NCBI RefSeq assembly: GCF_009299835.1 | Contig: NZ_VKCZ01000009.1 | Coordinates: 124,001 to 188,000 of the forward strand | DNA: 64,000 nt | Reading direction: 5' to 3' | From: Microlunatus speluncae | GTDB lineage: Bacteria > Actinomycetota > Actinomycetes > Propionibacteriales > Propionibacteriaceae | Shown: positions 1-9,692 of the stretch, in pieces | Numbering within the stretch: position 1 is the stretch's first letter | Layout of the letters: the number at the start of each line of letters is the position of its first letter | Made by a program: the position numbers and the translations under genes | The notes under the pieces: model-generated | Databases searched by the model: none | Seen by the model: only the letters and a program-made list of their open reading frames with translations | Told to the model about the DNA's origin: nothing

Positions 1-2532
1 CAGCTCACCGATGACGCCGAGGCGCTCGGCATCCAGCATGCGGCGCTCAATCTTGATCTTGCCGACATCATGCTGCTCGACTCCGCCGACCCGGACACCG
101 AGCTCGAATTCGATCATGACGGGGCGAGCTACTCCTTCGACGCCGAGGCCGTGGCCGCGTTCGATCAACAGATCAAGCCGCTCACCGACGACGGCATCCT
201 GGTGCACGTCATCCTGCTGCTGTACCGCCATCCCGGTGAGCCGAACAGCGCCGACAAGGTGCTGATCCACCCCGATGCGTCGACCGAGCCGGGCGCCGGG
301 CCGGTGTTCGGCTTCAACACCGAGACCGCCGAGGGCGTGCGCTATCTCAACGCGGCCCTGGCATTCGTCGCCGAACGTTACGGCCGCGCCGATCATCGCT
401 ACGGCCTGGCCTCCGGCTACGTGGTCGGCAACGAGGTCAACGCGCAGTGGACCTGGTCCAATTCGGGTGAGAAGACGTTGGCCGAGTTCGTCGACCTGCA
501 CGAGCGGGCGGTCCGATTGGTGTCGCTGGCGACCAAGTCGGCATTCCGGGCGGCCCGGACGTACCTCTCGCTCGAGCACCACTGGACCCTGCTGCCGCCG
601 GGCAATCCCGATCCCGAGCGGCCGACCCGGACCTACCGCGGCCGGGACCTGGTCGAGGAGTTCAACCGGGTCGCCAAGCGAGGCGGCGACTTCGACTGGC
701 AGGTCGCCTTTCACCCGTACCCGGAGAATCTGTTCGAGCCCGACTTCTGGAACGACGAGACCGCCACCGGCTCGCCGGACACGCAGCGGATCACGTTCAA
801 GAACATCGAGGTGCTGCCGGAGTTCCTGGACGCCGCCGAGTTCCGGTTCCAAGATCAACCGCGGCGGATCATCCTGTCCGAGCAGGGCTGCAACACTCCG
901 GGCCAGGGCGACGCGCTGACCGAAGCGTCCGAGCGGCTGCAGGCGGCGTGCTATGCGCTGGCCTACTACAAGATCAAGTTCCTGCCGTCGATCGATTCGT
1001 TCATCCTTCATCGCCATGTCGATCATCGGCAGGAGGGTGGGCTCAATCTCGGCCTGTGGGCCGCCGATCACTCGGTCGAGTTCCCGGCCGCACCGCTGCG
1101 CACCAAGGCGATCTACGACGTCTTCGCCGGCATCGACACGGCCCGGTCCGAGGCGGTGACGGAGTTCGCGTTGCCGATCATCGGGATCGACGACTGGTCC
1201 GTGCTGGTCGACGGCTTCGATCCCGATCAGCTCGCCGACCGGACCGAGGCGGTGGCCGTGCCCAGCCGGGTCGGTGGCGAGCTCACCGGTGTCCGCCCGC
1301 TCGGCCGCTTCGTCTCCGACACAGACGGCTGGCAGCCGTCGAACAACGCCGAGTCCGCGACGGCGGGCGGCGGGATGCTGAAGGTCGATGCGGCCGGTGG
1401 GACGTTCGGGCTGCAGGCCCGCGGCGTGGTCCGCAGCTTCGACCGCCCGCTCGCGCTGACCGGCAAGCGCTGGCTCGGCGCGACCGTCCGGGTGCCGGCC
1501 GACGCCGGGCTCGGTGATCAGGTCGTGGTCCGGCTCCGGGCCACCCTGGACGACGGCATGATCATCACCGGCGACGCCCGGATCCCAGCGGACGGGACGT
1601 TCCATCCGGCCGCGATCGCGGTGCCGGATGACCCGGGTCGGCTGAGCCGGCTCAAGGTGCTGGTCGCCGGGACCGGCACCGGCACGCCGGATGCGGGCTT
1701 CGACGTCGGCTCGGTGGTGGCGGCGACCGGCGCGGCTCCGTCCGAGGTGCCCAACGTGACCGCTACGGCGATGGTGGATCGGGCCGAGCTGATCGGCGCC
1801 GAGCTCACCGTGTCGCTGCGCAACCTCGATCTCGACCCACTGAGCGGCCCGATCCTGATCGGCGATCGCTGCGGCGACTTCGTCACCGACCCGGCCGAGA
1901 CCGAGGGCGACGGCACCGAGTTCGGCGAGTCGCAGCGGATCACCACCAAGATCACCGCCGTGTCCGGCGCGGATCCCTCGACCGTGTGCCTGACCGTGGC
2001 CGGCCACCGGATCAACATCCCGGTAGACATCCCGCCGCCGACCGAACACACCGTGATCGACTTCGAGAACGATCTCGGCGGCTTCGCGGCCGGCCCGGGA
2101 GTCAGCGGGGTCGCCCGGGTCGGCTCGTTCGCGAACGCGCCCGGCCGGCCGCGCGGCGGCGCGTACGCCTTGGAGGCGACGAGCGAGACCGTCCCCGGTG
2201 ATCAACCACGAACCGTCACCGCGCAGTTCGATCAGCCGCTCGACCTGTCCGAGGCCGGCTCGGTCCACCTCTGGATGAACTCCTACGGCGGTCTGCCCGG
2301 GGCGGCCGGCTATCGGGCGACCCTCACGCTGCACAGCTCCGACGGCAGCAAGCTCACCGGCGCGTTGGACGCCTTCACACCGGATCGCTGGAACCAGGTG
2401 TCGGTGGACGTGGCGGACTGGTCCGGCCGATCGTCGATAACCGGGGCCGAAGTCACCTTCGCCGGCGTCGGCAGCGACACCCCCTGGCAGCCCCGCTTCC
2501 AACTCGACGACCTCGGCTGGTTCGCCGGCTGA
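1..2532 (+). CDS. DUF5722-type glycoside-hydrolase-like protein, 5' end outside window
   Basis: The frame is open from base 1, so the N-terminus lies upstream and at least 843 residues are present. The N-terminal half looks like a (beta/alpha)8-barrel glycosidase of the DUF5722 type. An NEVN motif follows the GYVVG strand, and a second Glu occurs in ILSEQG, the spacing expected for the two acids of a clan-A retaining enzyme; HPYPENLF lies between them. The C-terminal 450 residues look like beta-sandwich or carbohydrate-binding modules (DFENDLGGF and LDDLGWF at the end). The family match is from memory of its motifs; the substrate is unknown. The export signal, if any, is outside the window. 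The next gene starts about 135 bases downstream. Confidence 0.75.
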   Translation, partial: QLTDDAEALGIQHAALNLDLADIMLLDSADPDTELEFDHDGASYSFDAEAVAAFDQQIKPLTDDGILVHVILLLYRHPGEPNSADKVLIHPDASTEPGAGPVFGFNTETAEGVRYLNAALAFVAERYGRADHRYGLASGYVVGNEVNAQWTWSNSGEKTLAEFVDLHERAVRLVSLATKSAFRAARTYLSLEHHWTLLPPGNPDPERPTRTYRGRDLVEEFNRVAKRGGDFDWQVAFHPYPENLFEPDFWNDETATGSPDTQRITFKNIEVLPEFLDAAEFRFQDQPRRIILSEQGCNTPGQGDALTEASERLQAACYALAYYKIKFLPSIDSFILHRHVDHRQEGGLNLGLWAADHSVEFPAAPLRTKAIYDVFAGIDTARSEAVTEFALPIIGIDDWSVLVDGFDPDQLADRTEAVAVPSRVGGELTGVRPLGRFVSDTDGWQPSNNAESATAGGGMLKVDAAGGTFGLQARGVVRSFDRPLALTGKRWLGATVRVPADAGLGDQVVVRLRATLDDGMIITGDARIPADGTFHPAAIAVPDDPGRLSRLKVLVAGTGTGTPDAGFDVGSVVAATGAAPSEVPNVTATAMVDRAELIGAELTVSLRNLDLDPLSGPILIGDRCGDFVTDPAETEGDGTEFGESQRITTKITAVSGADPSTVCLTVAGHRINIPVDIPPPTEHTVIDFENDLGGFAAGPGVSGVARVGSFANAPGRPRGGAYALEATSETVPGDQPRTVTAQFDQPLDLSEAGSVHLWMNSYGGLPGAAGYRATLTLHSSDGSKLTGALDAFTPDRWNQVSVDVADWSGRSSITGAEVTFAGVGSDTPWQPRFQLDDLGWFAG

Positions 2533-2667
2533 CCTTCTGATCTTCCCCGGCGCGTTGCGCCTGCATCCTCATCGATCTCTCATCTGATCTTCGTATCGTC
2601 GGCGCCAGTTGACCGAATGGAATCCGTGCCGGGGCGCGGATCGACCTTTGGGAGGGTGCTGACGCCC

Positions 2668-3357
2668 GTGATCACACAACTGCTCGAGGCTGCCACGACC
2701 CGCTGGTCCTTCGAGCCGGTACGGACTCGCTGGCTCGACCCGACCGACCGGCTGGACGAGGCACTGGCCGAGCATCTGCCCGTCAGCAGCCCCGGTGACA
2801 CCCTGGTGATCAGTGAGAAGGTCGCCGTGCTGCTGACCGGCGGAGCGATCCCGGTCAGCGACTACCGACCTGGCCGCTGGGCCCGGATCCTGGCCCGCTG
2901 TGTCCAACCACGGCAGGGATCCCGGGGCCTCTCGATCCCGGAGAAGATGGAGTACGTGATCGCCGCGGTCGGGCTGCCGCGGGTGCTGGTGGCCGCCGCC
3001 GCGGCCGCGATCACCCGGCCGTTGGGACGGCACGGCGAGTTCTACCGGATCGCCGGCCCGATCGCCCGTGATCTCGACGGCGGGCGCCCGCCCTACGAAC
3101 ACCTGCTGTTCCCACCGCTCGACCCGGTCACCGCCCAACAACTGTGTGATCAACTCGAGGACGCGCTCGACCGCGGCGTCGCGATCATCGACCTCAACGA
3201 CTTCGGCGGCACCATCCGCGCCACCTCCCGGCGGGCACCGGCGACGCAGACACTGCACTGGCTGCTCCGGGCCAATCCGCTGGGTCAACGGTCGACCGGA
3301 ACGCCGTTCGGGCTGATCCGCCAAGGGGTTCGGGCGTTGGCCACCGATGGCGGCTGA
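2668..3357 (+). CDS. CofE/F420-0 gamma-glutamyl ligase-like protein
   Basis: The 229-residue protein resembles the F420-0:gamma-glutamyl ligase fold (PF01996). It has an early LVISEKVAVLLTGGAIP stretch, like the 'vvtsKvvs' strand of CofE, and a late AIIDLNDFGGTI strand. I chose the GTG at 2668 because GGAGGG lies 11 bases upstream at 2651-2656. An upstream ATG at 2617 is also in frame but has no ribosome site. The last 11 bases overlap the start of the MurJ-like gene, so the two are probably co-translated. No other F420 genes are in the window, so a role in amide-ligase chemistry on cell-wall or lipid-linked substrates is an inference from the MurJ neighbour. Family assignment is moderate. 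Confidence 0.6.
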   Translation: MITQLLEAATTRWSFEPVRTRWLDPTDRLDEALAEHLPVSSPGDTLVISEKVAVLLTGGAIPVSDYRPGRWARILARCVQPRQGSRGLSIPEKMEYVIAAVGLPRVLVAAAAAAITRPLGRHGEFYRIAGPIARDLDGGRPPYEHLLFPPLDPVTAQQLCDQLEDALDRGVAIIDLNDFGGTIRATSRRAPATQTLHWLLRANPLGQRSTGTPFGLIRQGVRALATDGG

Positions 3358-4900
3358 GGCCGGCCGCCGCTGGAGCATTCGCCGTGCCGCGGTCGGCGTC
3401 ACCCTGCTGACCGGACTGTCGACGCTGCTCGGGTTGGCCCGCGACATCGTGATCGCCGCGGTCTTCGGCGCCGGTCCCGAACTCGACGCCTACCTGGTGG
3501 CCCAGGGGTTGATGAACATCGTGCTCGGCCTGATCGCCGGCGCGATGGCCCGATCGGTGACGCCGGTCGCGGCGCGGGAAGCCGCCGGAGAAGGTGATCG
3601 GAGGGGTGACTGTCCGGGCCATCACGGCATCGACGTGGCGATCACCGTGACCATGATCGTGCTCGGCCTGGCCGGTCTGGTGATGGGGCTGCTCGCCGGG
3701 CCGGTGACCACCGTCCTCGCGCCCGGATTCGGCCCCGACCAGGCGGCGTTGACCGAGCAGCTGACCCGGATCGTGCTGATCGCCACGGTCCTGATCTCCG
3801 GCACGAATCTGCTCGCCGGCCTCGCGCACGGCCACGGCCGGTTCCGCTGGGCCGCGGCGCAGGGCATCCCGTTCAACCTGATCATGATCGTCGCGGCCAC
3901 CGTCGCCGGACCGCAGTTCGGCGTGCTGGCGCTTGCCGTCGGCTTCGTCGTCGGCTCCGCCGCCCGATTGCTGCTCCAGCTGATTCCCCTGGCCGAGTTG
4001 GGCCTGCGGATCCGGCCGAGTCTCGATCTTCGCGATCCAGGCTTCCGGCAGATCACGACGATGGTGCCGCCGCTGCTGCTCGGCAGCGCGGTCGGCAACG
4101 TCAACGTCCTGGTCGATCGCGCGGTCGCTTCCACCCTGGACGAGGGTTCGATCACCGCGCTGTCCTACGGCTGGCGGTTGATCAGCCTGCCGGAGACGAT
4201 CTTGATCGCCTCCCTGCTGGTGCCGCTCTATCCCGCCCTCGGCGCGGCCGCGGCCGACCTCGGCGAACGGCGGCGCCTGGTCGGCCGCGGATTGGCCGTC
4301 GCCGTCACGGTGCTCACCCCGTTGGTGATCTGTCTGGCCGTAGCCGCGCCCTGGCTGGTCGGGATGGTCTTCGGCCATGGCGCGTTCGATGCCGTCGCCG
4401 TCGAGAAGTCCGCGACCGCCGTGCTCTGGTACGCCCCCGCCCTGCTCGCCCTGGGCGTCCGCTCCGTGCTGCTGCGGGCCGCCCACGCCTTCGGTGACGC
4501 GCGCGGGCCGGTGCTGGTGTCGATCATCGCCATGGTGATCAACGTCGTCGGCGATCTGACCCTCGGTCCGCTGTTCGGGATCCCCGGGCTGGCCTTCTCG
4601 ACCACGGTGTCGCTCGTGCTCGCCGCCTTGATCAACGGCTGGTTGTTGGCCCGCCGGCATCACGCCGTCGCGGCCGCGACGACCGTCCCGCTGCTGCTCC
4701 GGGCGCTCGGTCTCGGCGTGGCTGCGACCGCGGCCGGTCTCGCGGTTCGGTTCGGTCTGGCCGGATTCGGACTGCCCGACTTCGCCCTCGCGGCCGCGAT
4801 CGGCATCGCGGTCTGCGGGACCTACCTGGCCGGGCTGTTTCTGTTGCGTGCCCCCGAGCGGCTGCTGCTCGGCGAACTGCTGCCGCGCCGGCGCCGCTGA
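3347..4900 (+). CDS. MurJ/MviN-family lipid II flippase-like membrane protein
   Basis: This 517-residue polytopic protein has the MOP-superfamily pattern of about 14 hydrophobic helices. The family-typical opening is visible: LTGLSTLLGLARDIVIAAVFG, then a D-A-Y strand (ELDAYLVAQGL). MurJ-family proteins move lipid-linked precursors such as lipid II across the cytoplasmic membrane. The start ATG overlaps the CofE-like stop by 11 bases and has no strong ribosome site, so translational coupling is likely. Whether this is the essential MurJ or a second copy for another lipid-linked glycan cannot be told from one locus; the actinobacterial C-terminal pseudokinase is absent. It converges on the phosphotransferase gene, with 61 bases between them and no clear terminator. 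Confidence 0.82.
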   Translation: MAAEAGRRWSIRRAAVGVTLLTGLSTLLGLARDIVIAAVFGAGPELDAYLVAQGLMNIVLGLIAGAMARSVTPVAAREAAGEGDRRGDCPGHHGIDVAITVTMIVLGLAGLVMGLLAGPVTTVLAPGFGPDQAALTEQLTRIVLIATVLISGTNLLAGLAHGHGRFRWAAAQGIPFNLIMIVAATVAGPQFGVLALAVGFVVGSAARLLLQLIPLAELGLRIRPSLDLRDPGFRQITTMVPPLLLGSAVGNVNVLVDRAVASTLDEGSITALSYGWRLISLPETILIASLLVPLYPALGAAAADLGERRRLVGRGLAVAVTVLTPLVICLAVAAPWLVGMVFGHGAFDAVAVEKSATAVLWYAPALLALGVRSVLLRAAHAFGDARGPVLVSIIAMVINVVGDLTLGPLFGIPGLAFSTTVSLVLAALINGWLLARRHHAVAAATTVPLLLRALGLGVAATAAGLAVRFGLAGFGLPDFALAAAIGIAVCGTYLAGLFLLRAPERLLLGELLPRRRR

Positions 4901-4961
4901 GGTCGATCGAGCCGTCAGATCCGCTCCGACACACCGCCGAAACGGCCGCAGCTGTGACGGG

Positions 4962-6269
4962 TCAGCGGGTTTGGAGGAGGAGGTCGGCCTGGTCGCAGAG
5001 CCAGCAGAGGTCGGCTTCGACGCTGGCGCGCTTGATCGCGATTCGGTCCGCGGGAAGGTCGGGGGTCGGGCGCGCGTCCAGAGCCGGTGGCAGGCGGACC
5101 AGTTGCCAGGCGAAGGACTTGATCAACAGCCGGTAGCGGAAGCCGAAGCCGACCGCGTCCTGATCGGGCTCGACCGTCTGCCGGATCCCGGCCAGGTAGG
5201 CGTCCAGGGCGTCCGTGATGGACAGCCGGCGATGCCGGATCGCCGGGTTGGGCAACGCGAGCAGCCCACCAAGATCACTGCCGATCGGCGCGTACGCACA
5301 CGAGCTGAGGTCGAACATGATCGTCTGCCCGTCCCGGTTGGTCAGGTTGGACCGGGTGGGATCCCCGTGACAGAGGGTCATCGGCAGCGCCAGGTAGCGG
5401 TCGCGGAGCTCGATCCGGCGGGCCGACAGGCGATCCAGCACCTCGCGTACCCGCTTCGCTGTCTCCGGCGCCACCGTGCCGGTCAGCGCCAGTCCGGCGT
5501 CCCGGAGTTCATCCAACCGACGGTACGGCTCCACCCGATCGACCAGCCACGACACCGATCGCAGCGTCGGGTCGTCCAGCCGGCTGCCATTCAGCTCGCC
5601 CAGTGAGCGCGCCGCGGAGATGATCAACTGCGGCTCCTCGATCCGCTGGATCGGGCCCAGATCCTCCAGGAACAGGTGCCAGCGCACGCCGTCGGGACCG
5701 ATCTCCGGCTCGGCGTGGTGCAGCCGCGGGACCCGCCAGCCGCGGCCGCCGGTGAGATAGCCGGACAGATACGCCGACACCTCCCGCGGCTGGTCACCGA
5801 TCAACGTCTTCCTGATCATGGTCCGCCCGCCCGGCAGCCGGTGCCGGACCACGGCCTCGACATCGGCACCCCGGCCGACCAGACACGACACCGGGGTGCG
5901 GCTCAGCCAGAGCCCCGGGCCGGCCCCGGCCGCAACGGCCGCCCGGCGCAGGATCGTCCCGGCCACCCGACCGGCATGCTTCGGCAGCAGCCGGCGGGCC
6001 CGCAACACGTCCCGGGGATCGGCACCGTGCCGGCCGGCGGTGTCGATCACCGAGTGCCCGCGCCGGACCAGACCGACTTCGGCCAGCCGTCGCACCGTGG
6101 CGAAGATCATCTCCGGGTCGGGTGAGCGATCCCGGCGCAGCCGGCGAAGGACCGATCCGGCCGCCAGCCAGGCTTTGAGGCGATCGGCCCGGTTCGGCCT
6201 CCGGTCTCGAGACTTGAGCCGGCGCAGCCTGCGGCCAACCCGGGTCCGCATCTGCGCGCTGCCGATCAT
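4962..6269 (-). CDS. Aminoglycoside phosphotransferase (APH)/choline-kinase-fold protein
   Basis: The 435-residue protein has an APH-type catalytic loop, LCHGDPTRSN (HGDxxxxN), about three quarters along, followed by IMFDLSSCAY in the place of the metal-binding Asp loop. Residues about 1-120 are Arg-rich and helical with no clear match. The start at 6269 is preceded by GGAGG three bases away; a TTG at 6293 and an ATG at 6251 are alternatives. APH-fold kinases phosphorylate small molecules or sugars; nothing here identifies the substrate and I would not infer drug resistance. The nearby flippase gene raises the possibility of a cell-envelope substrate, but the genes are convergent, so that link is weak. 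Confidence 0.7.
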   Translation of the reverse strand: MIGSAQMRTRVGRRLRRLKSRDRRPNRADRLKAWLAAGSVLRRLRRDRSPDPEMIFATVRRLAEVGLVRRGHSVIDTAGRHGADPRDVLRARRLLPKHAGRVAGTILRRAAVAAGAGPGLWLSRTPVSCLVGRGADVEAVVRHRLPGGRTMIRKTLIGDQPREVSAYLSGYLTGGRGWRVPRLHHAEPEIGPDGVRWHLFLEDLGPIQRIEEPQLIISAARSLGELNGSRLDDPTLRSVSWLVDRVEPYRRLDELRDAGLALTGTVAPETAKRVREVLDRLSARRIELRDRYLALPMTLCHGDPTRSNLTNRDGQTIMFDLSSCAYAPIGSDLGGLLALPNPAIRHRRLSITDALDAYLAGIRQTVEPDQDAVGFGFRYRLLIKSFAWQLVRLPPALDARPTPDLPADRIAIKRASVEADLCWLCDQADLLLQTR

Positions 6270-6393
6270 CGTCCTCCTGGGCCGGCTGAACAACTCGGCC
6301 GGAGGCTACTGAGCGTCGGTGAGACGGTGATGAGGTCAGGATGAGTGAACTGTCATCATCGGGCCGGACCGATGATCATGGCTCCAGCCGGCG

Positions 6394-6627
6394 TCAGTGG
6401 CCGCGGCCGCGAACCAGAGCGACGATGACCACGACCGCGGCGGCCAGCAGGAAGATCAGGCCGAGCAGGAGCAGACCGGCTCCGCCCAGGGCGAGCAGAG
6501 TCGACAGATAGTTGAGCTGCAGCGCGTCGGCGAGCAGCATCCCGCCGGCCCCGACCGTGCCCAGGGCCAGCGCGGTGATCAGGTACGGGCGGGCCGGGCG
6601 GAGCGCGAATGACGGCGATCGACCCAT
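6394..6627 (-). CDS. Small membrane protein of unknown function
   Basis: A 77-residue protein with a short basic N-terminus and two or three hydrophobic segments (YLITALALGTVGAGGMLLADAL and STLLALGGAGLLLLGLIFLLAAAVVVIVALV), ending in RGRGH. Codon usage matches its neighbours and it lies nine bases after the Nudix gene on the same strand, so it may be the second gene of that unit. There is no strong ribosome site before the ATG. I do not recognise a family. Confidence 0.55.
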   Translation of the reverse strand: MGRSPSFALRPARPYLITALALGTVGAGGMLLADALQLNYLSTLLALGGAGLLLLGLIFLLAAAVVVIVALVRGRGH

Positions 6628-6636
6628 GGCGGCAGG

Positions 6637-7170
6637 TTAACCGGCCGACGGTCGATCACCGACGTCATCCGGCCGACCGCCGGCGGCCGCGGACCGTGCG
6701 CCCACCGTGTCGTACCAGGAAATGGCGGCGGGAACCATCACCTCCATGTCCGGCGGAAGACCCAAGGAGGTGATCTCGCTCATCGAAAACCAGCCGGACT
6801 CCACCACCTCGTCCGGCTGCAGGACGACGTCGGCCCGCGGGACCACGCAACCGTAGAGAAACACCGCGTAGGCGGTCGAGGGGCCACCACCGTAGTCGAC
6901 GACGAACGCCTCGCACCCGAAGCCACCGACGAGGTCGAGCCGCGGCAACCGCAGCGACGTCTCCTCCAGCACCTCGCGGCGAGCAGCCTCTTCGGGAGAT
7001 TCGCCTGGCTCCATTCCGCCGCCCGGAGTTCCCCACCGCCCGTCGTGGCGGTGCCGCAGCAGTAGGAGACTGCCCGCCTCGTCGAACACCGCGACGCCGG
7101 CGGCCGGTGTGAGCAGCAATCGGTCACCGATCAGGGCACGAATCCCTGCCAGATAGGTCGACCAGGCCAT
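6637..7170 (-). CDS. Nudix hydrolase
   Basis: A 177-residue protein with a complete Nudix box beginning at GGGMEPGES and ending at REVLEET. The catalytic pattern G-x5-E-x7-REVLEE is intact; the usual Gly near the end is Ser. It is preceded by a typical first strand (GVAVFDEAGSLLLLRHRHDGRWGTPGG). Nudix enzymes cleave nucleoside diphosphates linked to another group, using divalent metal; the substrate is not predictable here. The start at 7170 (MAWSTYL) has AGGA about eight bases upstream; the reading frame also runs 19 codons further. The gene lies just beyond the comEC stop, on the same strand. Confidence 0.85.
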   Translation of the reverse strand: MAWSTYLAGIRALIGDRLLLTPAAGVAVFDEAGSLLLLRHRHDGRWGTPGGGMEPGESPEEAARREVLEETSLRLPRLDLVGGFGCEAFVVDYGGGPSTAYAVFLYGCVVPRADVVLQPDEVVESGWFSMSEITSLGLPPDMEVMVPAAISWYDTVGARSAAAGGRPDDVGDRPSAG

Positions 7171-7223
7171 GCGTGATCCTGACACACCCCTGCCGATGGG
7201 ATCAGACCACGATGCTCGAGCGG

Positions 7224-9692
7224 TCACCGCTGGGTGACAGCGCCGAGGCCGTTGGCTCCGATGATCGCGATTCCGCCGCGCGTGTTGGTGCCGAGCACAA
7301 CCATCCCCAGTGATTCGAGCAGCGCGACGGTGCGGGGCGACGGGTGGCCGTAGTCGTTGTCCCGGCCGGCGCTGGCGACGGCGACCCGGGCCCGGGTCGC
7401 GGCGAGGAAGTCGCGGTCCTGCCGCGACGATCCGTGGTGCGGCACCTTGAGGATGTCGACGGTGAGATCGACGCCGCTGGCCAGGATCGCCTGCTGGCCG
7501 GACGGTTCGAGGTCGCCGGTGAACAGGATCCGTACGCCTCGGTCCGAGCCGGGCGTCGGCACGGTGGCGATCACCGCCAGGCTGGCGTCGTTCTCCGCCG
7601 ACGACTCACCCTCGTCATCACCGAGCGGCCAGGTGGCCGGGGCCGACACCGGTCCGATCACCTGCCAGGCCGTCTCTCCCACCACCACCCGTTCGCCCGG
7701 CGCCGGGGTCCGGACACGGATCCCGCGGCTGCTGGCCTGCCGCTGGACCTCGACCGCCTGGGCCGCCGGAGCCGGCAGTGGCCCGACCCAGATCTCCCCG
7801 ACCGGACGGCTGTCCAGCACCCCGGCCAACCCGTCGGCGTGATCGGCATGGAAGTGCGACAAGATCAACAGCGGCACGCCGCGGATCCCCAGCTGATCGA
7901 GGCAACCGTCGATCAGCCCGGGGTCCGGACCGGCGTCGACGACGACCGCCTGATCGTCGCCGACCGGCACCACCAACCCGTCACCCTGCCCGACATCGCA
8001 GGCCACCAGCGTCCAGTCGGCGGGCGGCCAGCCCGGCTGGACCGGCGGCCGGACGATCCCGACGATCATGATCAACGCGCACAGCAGGACCAGCCAGCGC
8101 CGGGCCAGCAGCCAGGGCATCAGCCAGGCCAGTCCCAACCCGGCCAGGGCCAGCAATCCGAGGGCGACCGGATCGGCCGGCCACGGCCACGCCGCCCCCG
8201 GGAACCGGGCGCCCCAGTGGGCGATCCACAGGATCGGCTGGGCCGACCAGGCGGCACCGAACCCGGCGATCATGGCCGGCAACGGATGGGCCAAGGACAA
8301 CCCGGCCGCGGCGAAGCCGAACACCGTCGCCGGGCCGACGAACGGGCCGGCCAGGGCATTGGCGAGGATCCCGACCACACTGACCGAGCCGGACAGCGCG
8401 GTCACCACCGGCAGCGTGGCCAGATGCGCGGCCAACGGCACCGTGATCGACTCCGCGATGATCCTCGGCAGCCAACGGTGCAGCACGTCGGCCCAGCGCG
8501 CGGCCCAGGCGATGATCCCGGCACTGGCCAGCGCGGACAGGGCGAACCCGGCGGACCGGCCGAGATACGGATCGATCAGCACCAGGACGACGACCGCAAC
8601 GGCGAGATTGCGCAATCCCCGGCGCCCCGGCCCGCTGCCCAGCGCGGCCAGGGCGACCAGCCCCATCGCCGCGGCCCGGAGCACGCTGGGCTCGGTCCGG
8701 CAGAGCGCGACGAAGATGATCACTCCGGCCAGCCCGACACCACGCAGCCACCAGCCGCGCACCCCGACCCAGCGGGCGAGCAACAGCAGGAAGGCCAGCA
8801 ACAGGGTCAGGTTCGCGCCCGACACGGCGGTCAGGTGGGTCAGCCCGGTCCGGACGAAGTCGGACTTGAGCTCGGCGGTGATGGCCGAGGTGTCGCCGAG
8901 GACCAGCGCCGGCACCAGCGCCCGCTGCTCCGGCGTCCGGTCCCGTACCGCCTCCCGCAGACCGGCCCGGACCCGCTCCACCTGGCGCAATCCCGGAGAC
9001 GGTTCGCCGATGATCGCCACGGCACCGCTGATCCGTGCTACCGCGGCGATGTCGGCTCCCGGGTCCGGCGGTCGCAGCCGAGCCTCGGCCCGCACCGCCG
9101 TGCCGACAGGTATCCGTTCCAGGGCCGCCAGTGCGGCTCCGCCGGCGATCACCAGCACCGGGGCCGCAACCCGCCAGTGTTGACCGCGACCGCGGATCGT
9201 CTCCGTCGTCACCCGGACCGTCAGATAGTCCGGCCCCGGGCCGTCGTCACCACGATGCGGATCGGCGTCGGTCCGGAACTCCACCGCGACGATCGCCTCC
9301 GCCGCGGCCAGCTCGGCGACCGGGCCGTGCCGCAGCCGATGATCATGGATCGCACCGGCCAGGCTCACCGTGATGATCACCAGCCCGATCGCGATCAGCA
9401 GCAGCTTTCGGCGCGCGGCTCCGACCACGGCGGCCGCGACCCCGCCTGCCGCGGCCAGGATGATCACGACCGGCAGCCCCGCGGTCCCGGCCACCGCCGC
9501 CGCCCAGGCGGCGATGGCGATCGGCACCATCCGCAGGTCGGCCCCACCCTGCGACAGCCCGGACCCGACCCTCCGAACCACCTCCGACGCCCGACCAGAC
9601 ACGGACGCGTGATCAGCCCCAAGCGCCCGACCCGACCCCGACCCGCGACCCGACCCCAACCCGCGATCCGACAGGGACGTGCGGTCAGACAC
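7224..9692 (-). CDS. comEC: ComEC/Rec2-family DNA-uptake membrane channel
   Basis: ComEC forms the inner-membrane channel for single-stranded DNA in natural transformation. This protein of about 822 residues has an N-terminal cluster of helices, the soluble ComEC domain, the Competence-domain transmembrane bundle (LTHLTAVSGANLTLLLAFLLLLARW onward), and a C-terminal metallo-beta-lactamase domain with LSHFHADHADGL and a later VPHHGS. I chose the GTG at 9692 because it overlaps the comEA stop by eight bases; an ATG at 9530 is the alternative and would drop a Gly/Ser/Arg-rich leader. ComEC and ComEA are widespread in non-competent actinobacteria, so they do not by themselves prove transformation. 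Confidence 0.9.
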   Translation of the reverse strand: MSDRTSLSDRGLGSGRGSGSGRALGADHASVSGRASEVVRRVGSGLSQGGADLRMVPIAIAAWAAAVAGTAGLPVVIILAAAGGVAAAVVGAARRKLLLIAIGLVIITVSLAGAIHDHRLRHGPVAELAAAEAIVAVEFRTDADPHRGDDGPGPDYLTVRVTTETIRGRGQHWRVAAPVLVIAGGAALAALERIPVGTAVRAEARLRPPDPGADIAAVARISGAVAIIGEPSPGLRQVERVRAGLREAVRDRTPEQRALVPALVLGDTSAITAELKSDFVRTGLTHLTAVSGANLTLLLAFLLLLARWVGVRGWWLRGVGLAGVIIFVALCRTEPSVLRAAAMGLVALAALGSGPGRRGLRNLAVAVVVLVLIDPYLGRSAGFALSALASAGIIAWAARWADVLHRWLPRIIAESITVPLAAHLATLPVVTALSGSVSVVGILANALAGPFVGPATVFGFAAAGLSLAHPLPAMIAGFGAAWSAQPILWIAHWGARFPGAAWPWPADPVALGLLALAGLGLAWLMPWLLARRWLVLLCALIMIVGIVRPPVQPGWPPADWTLVACDVGQGDGLVVPVGDDQAVVVDAGPDPGLIDGCLDQLGIRGVPLLILSHFHADHADGLAGVLDSRPVGEIWVGPLPAPAAQAVEVQRQASSRGIRVRTPAPGERVVVGETAWQVIGPVSAPATWPLGDDEGESSAENDASLAVIATVPTPGSDRGVRILFTGDLEPSGQQAILASGVDLTVDILKVPHHGSSRQDRDFLAATRARVAVASAGRDNDYGHPSPRTVALLESLGMVVLGTNTRGGIAIIGANGLGAVTQR

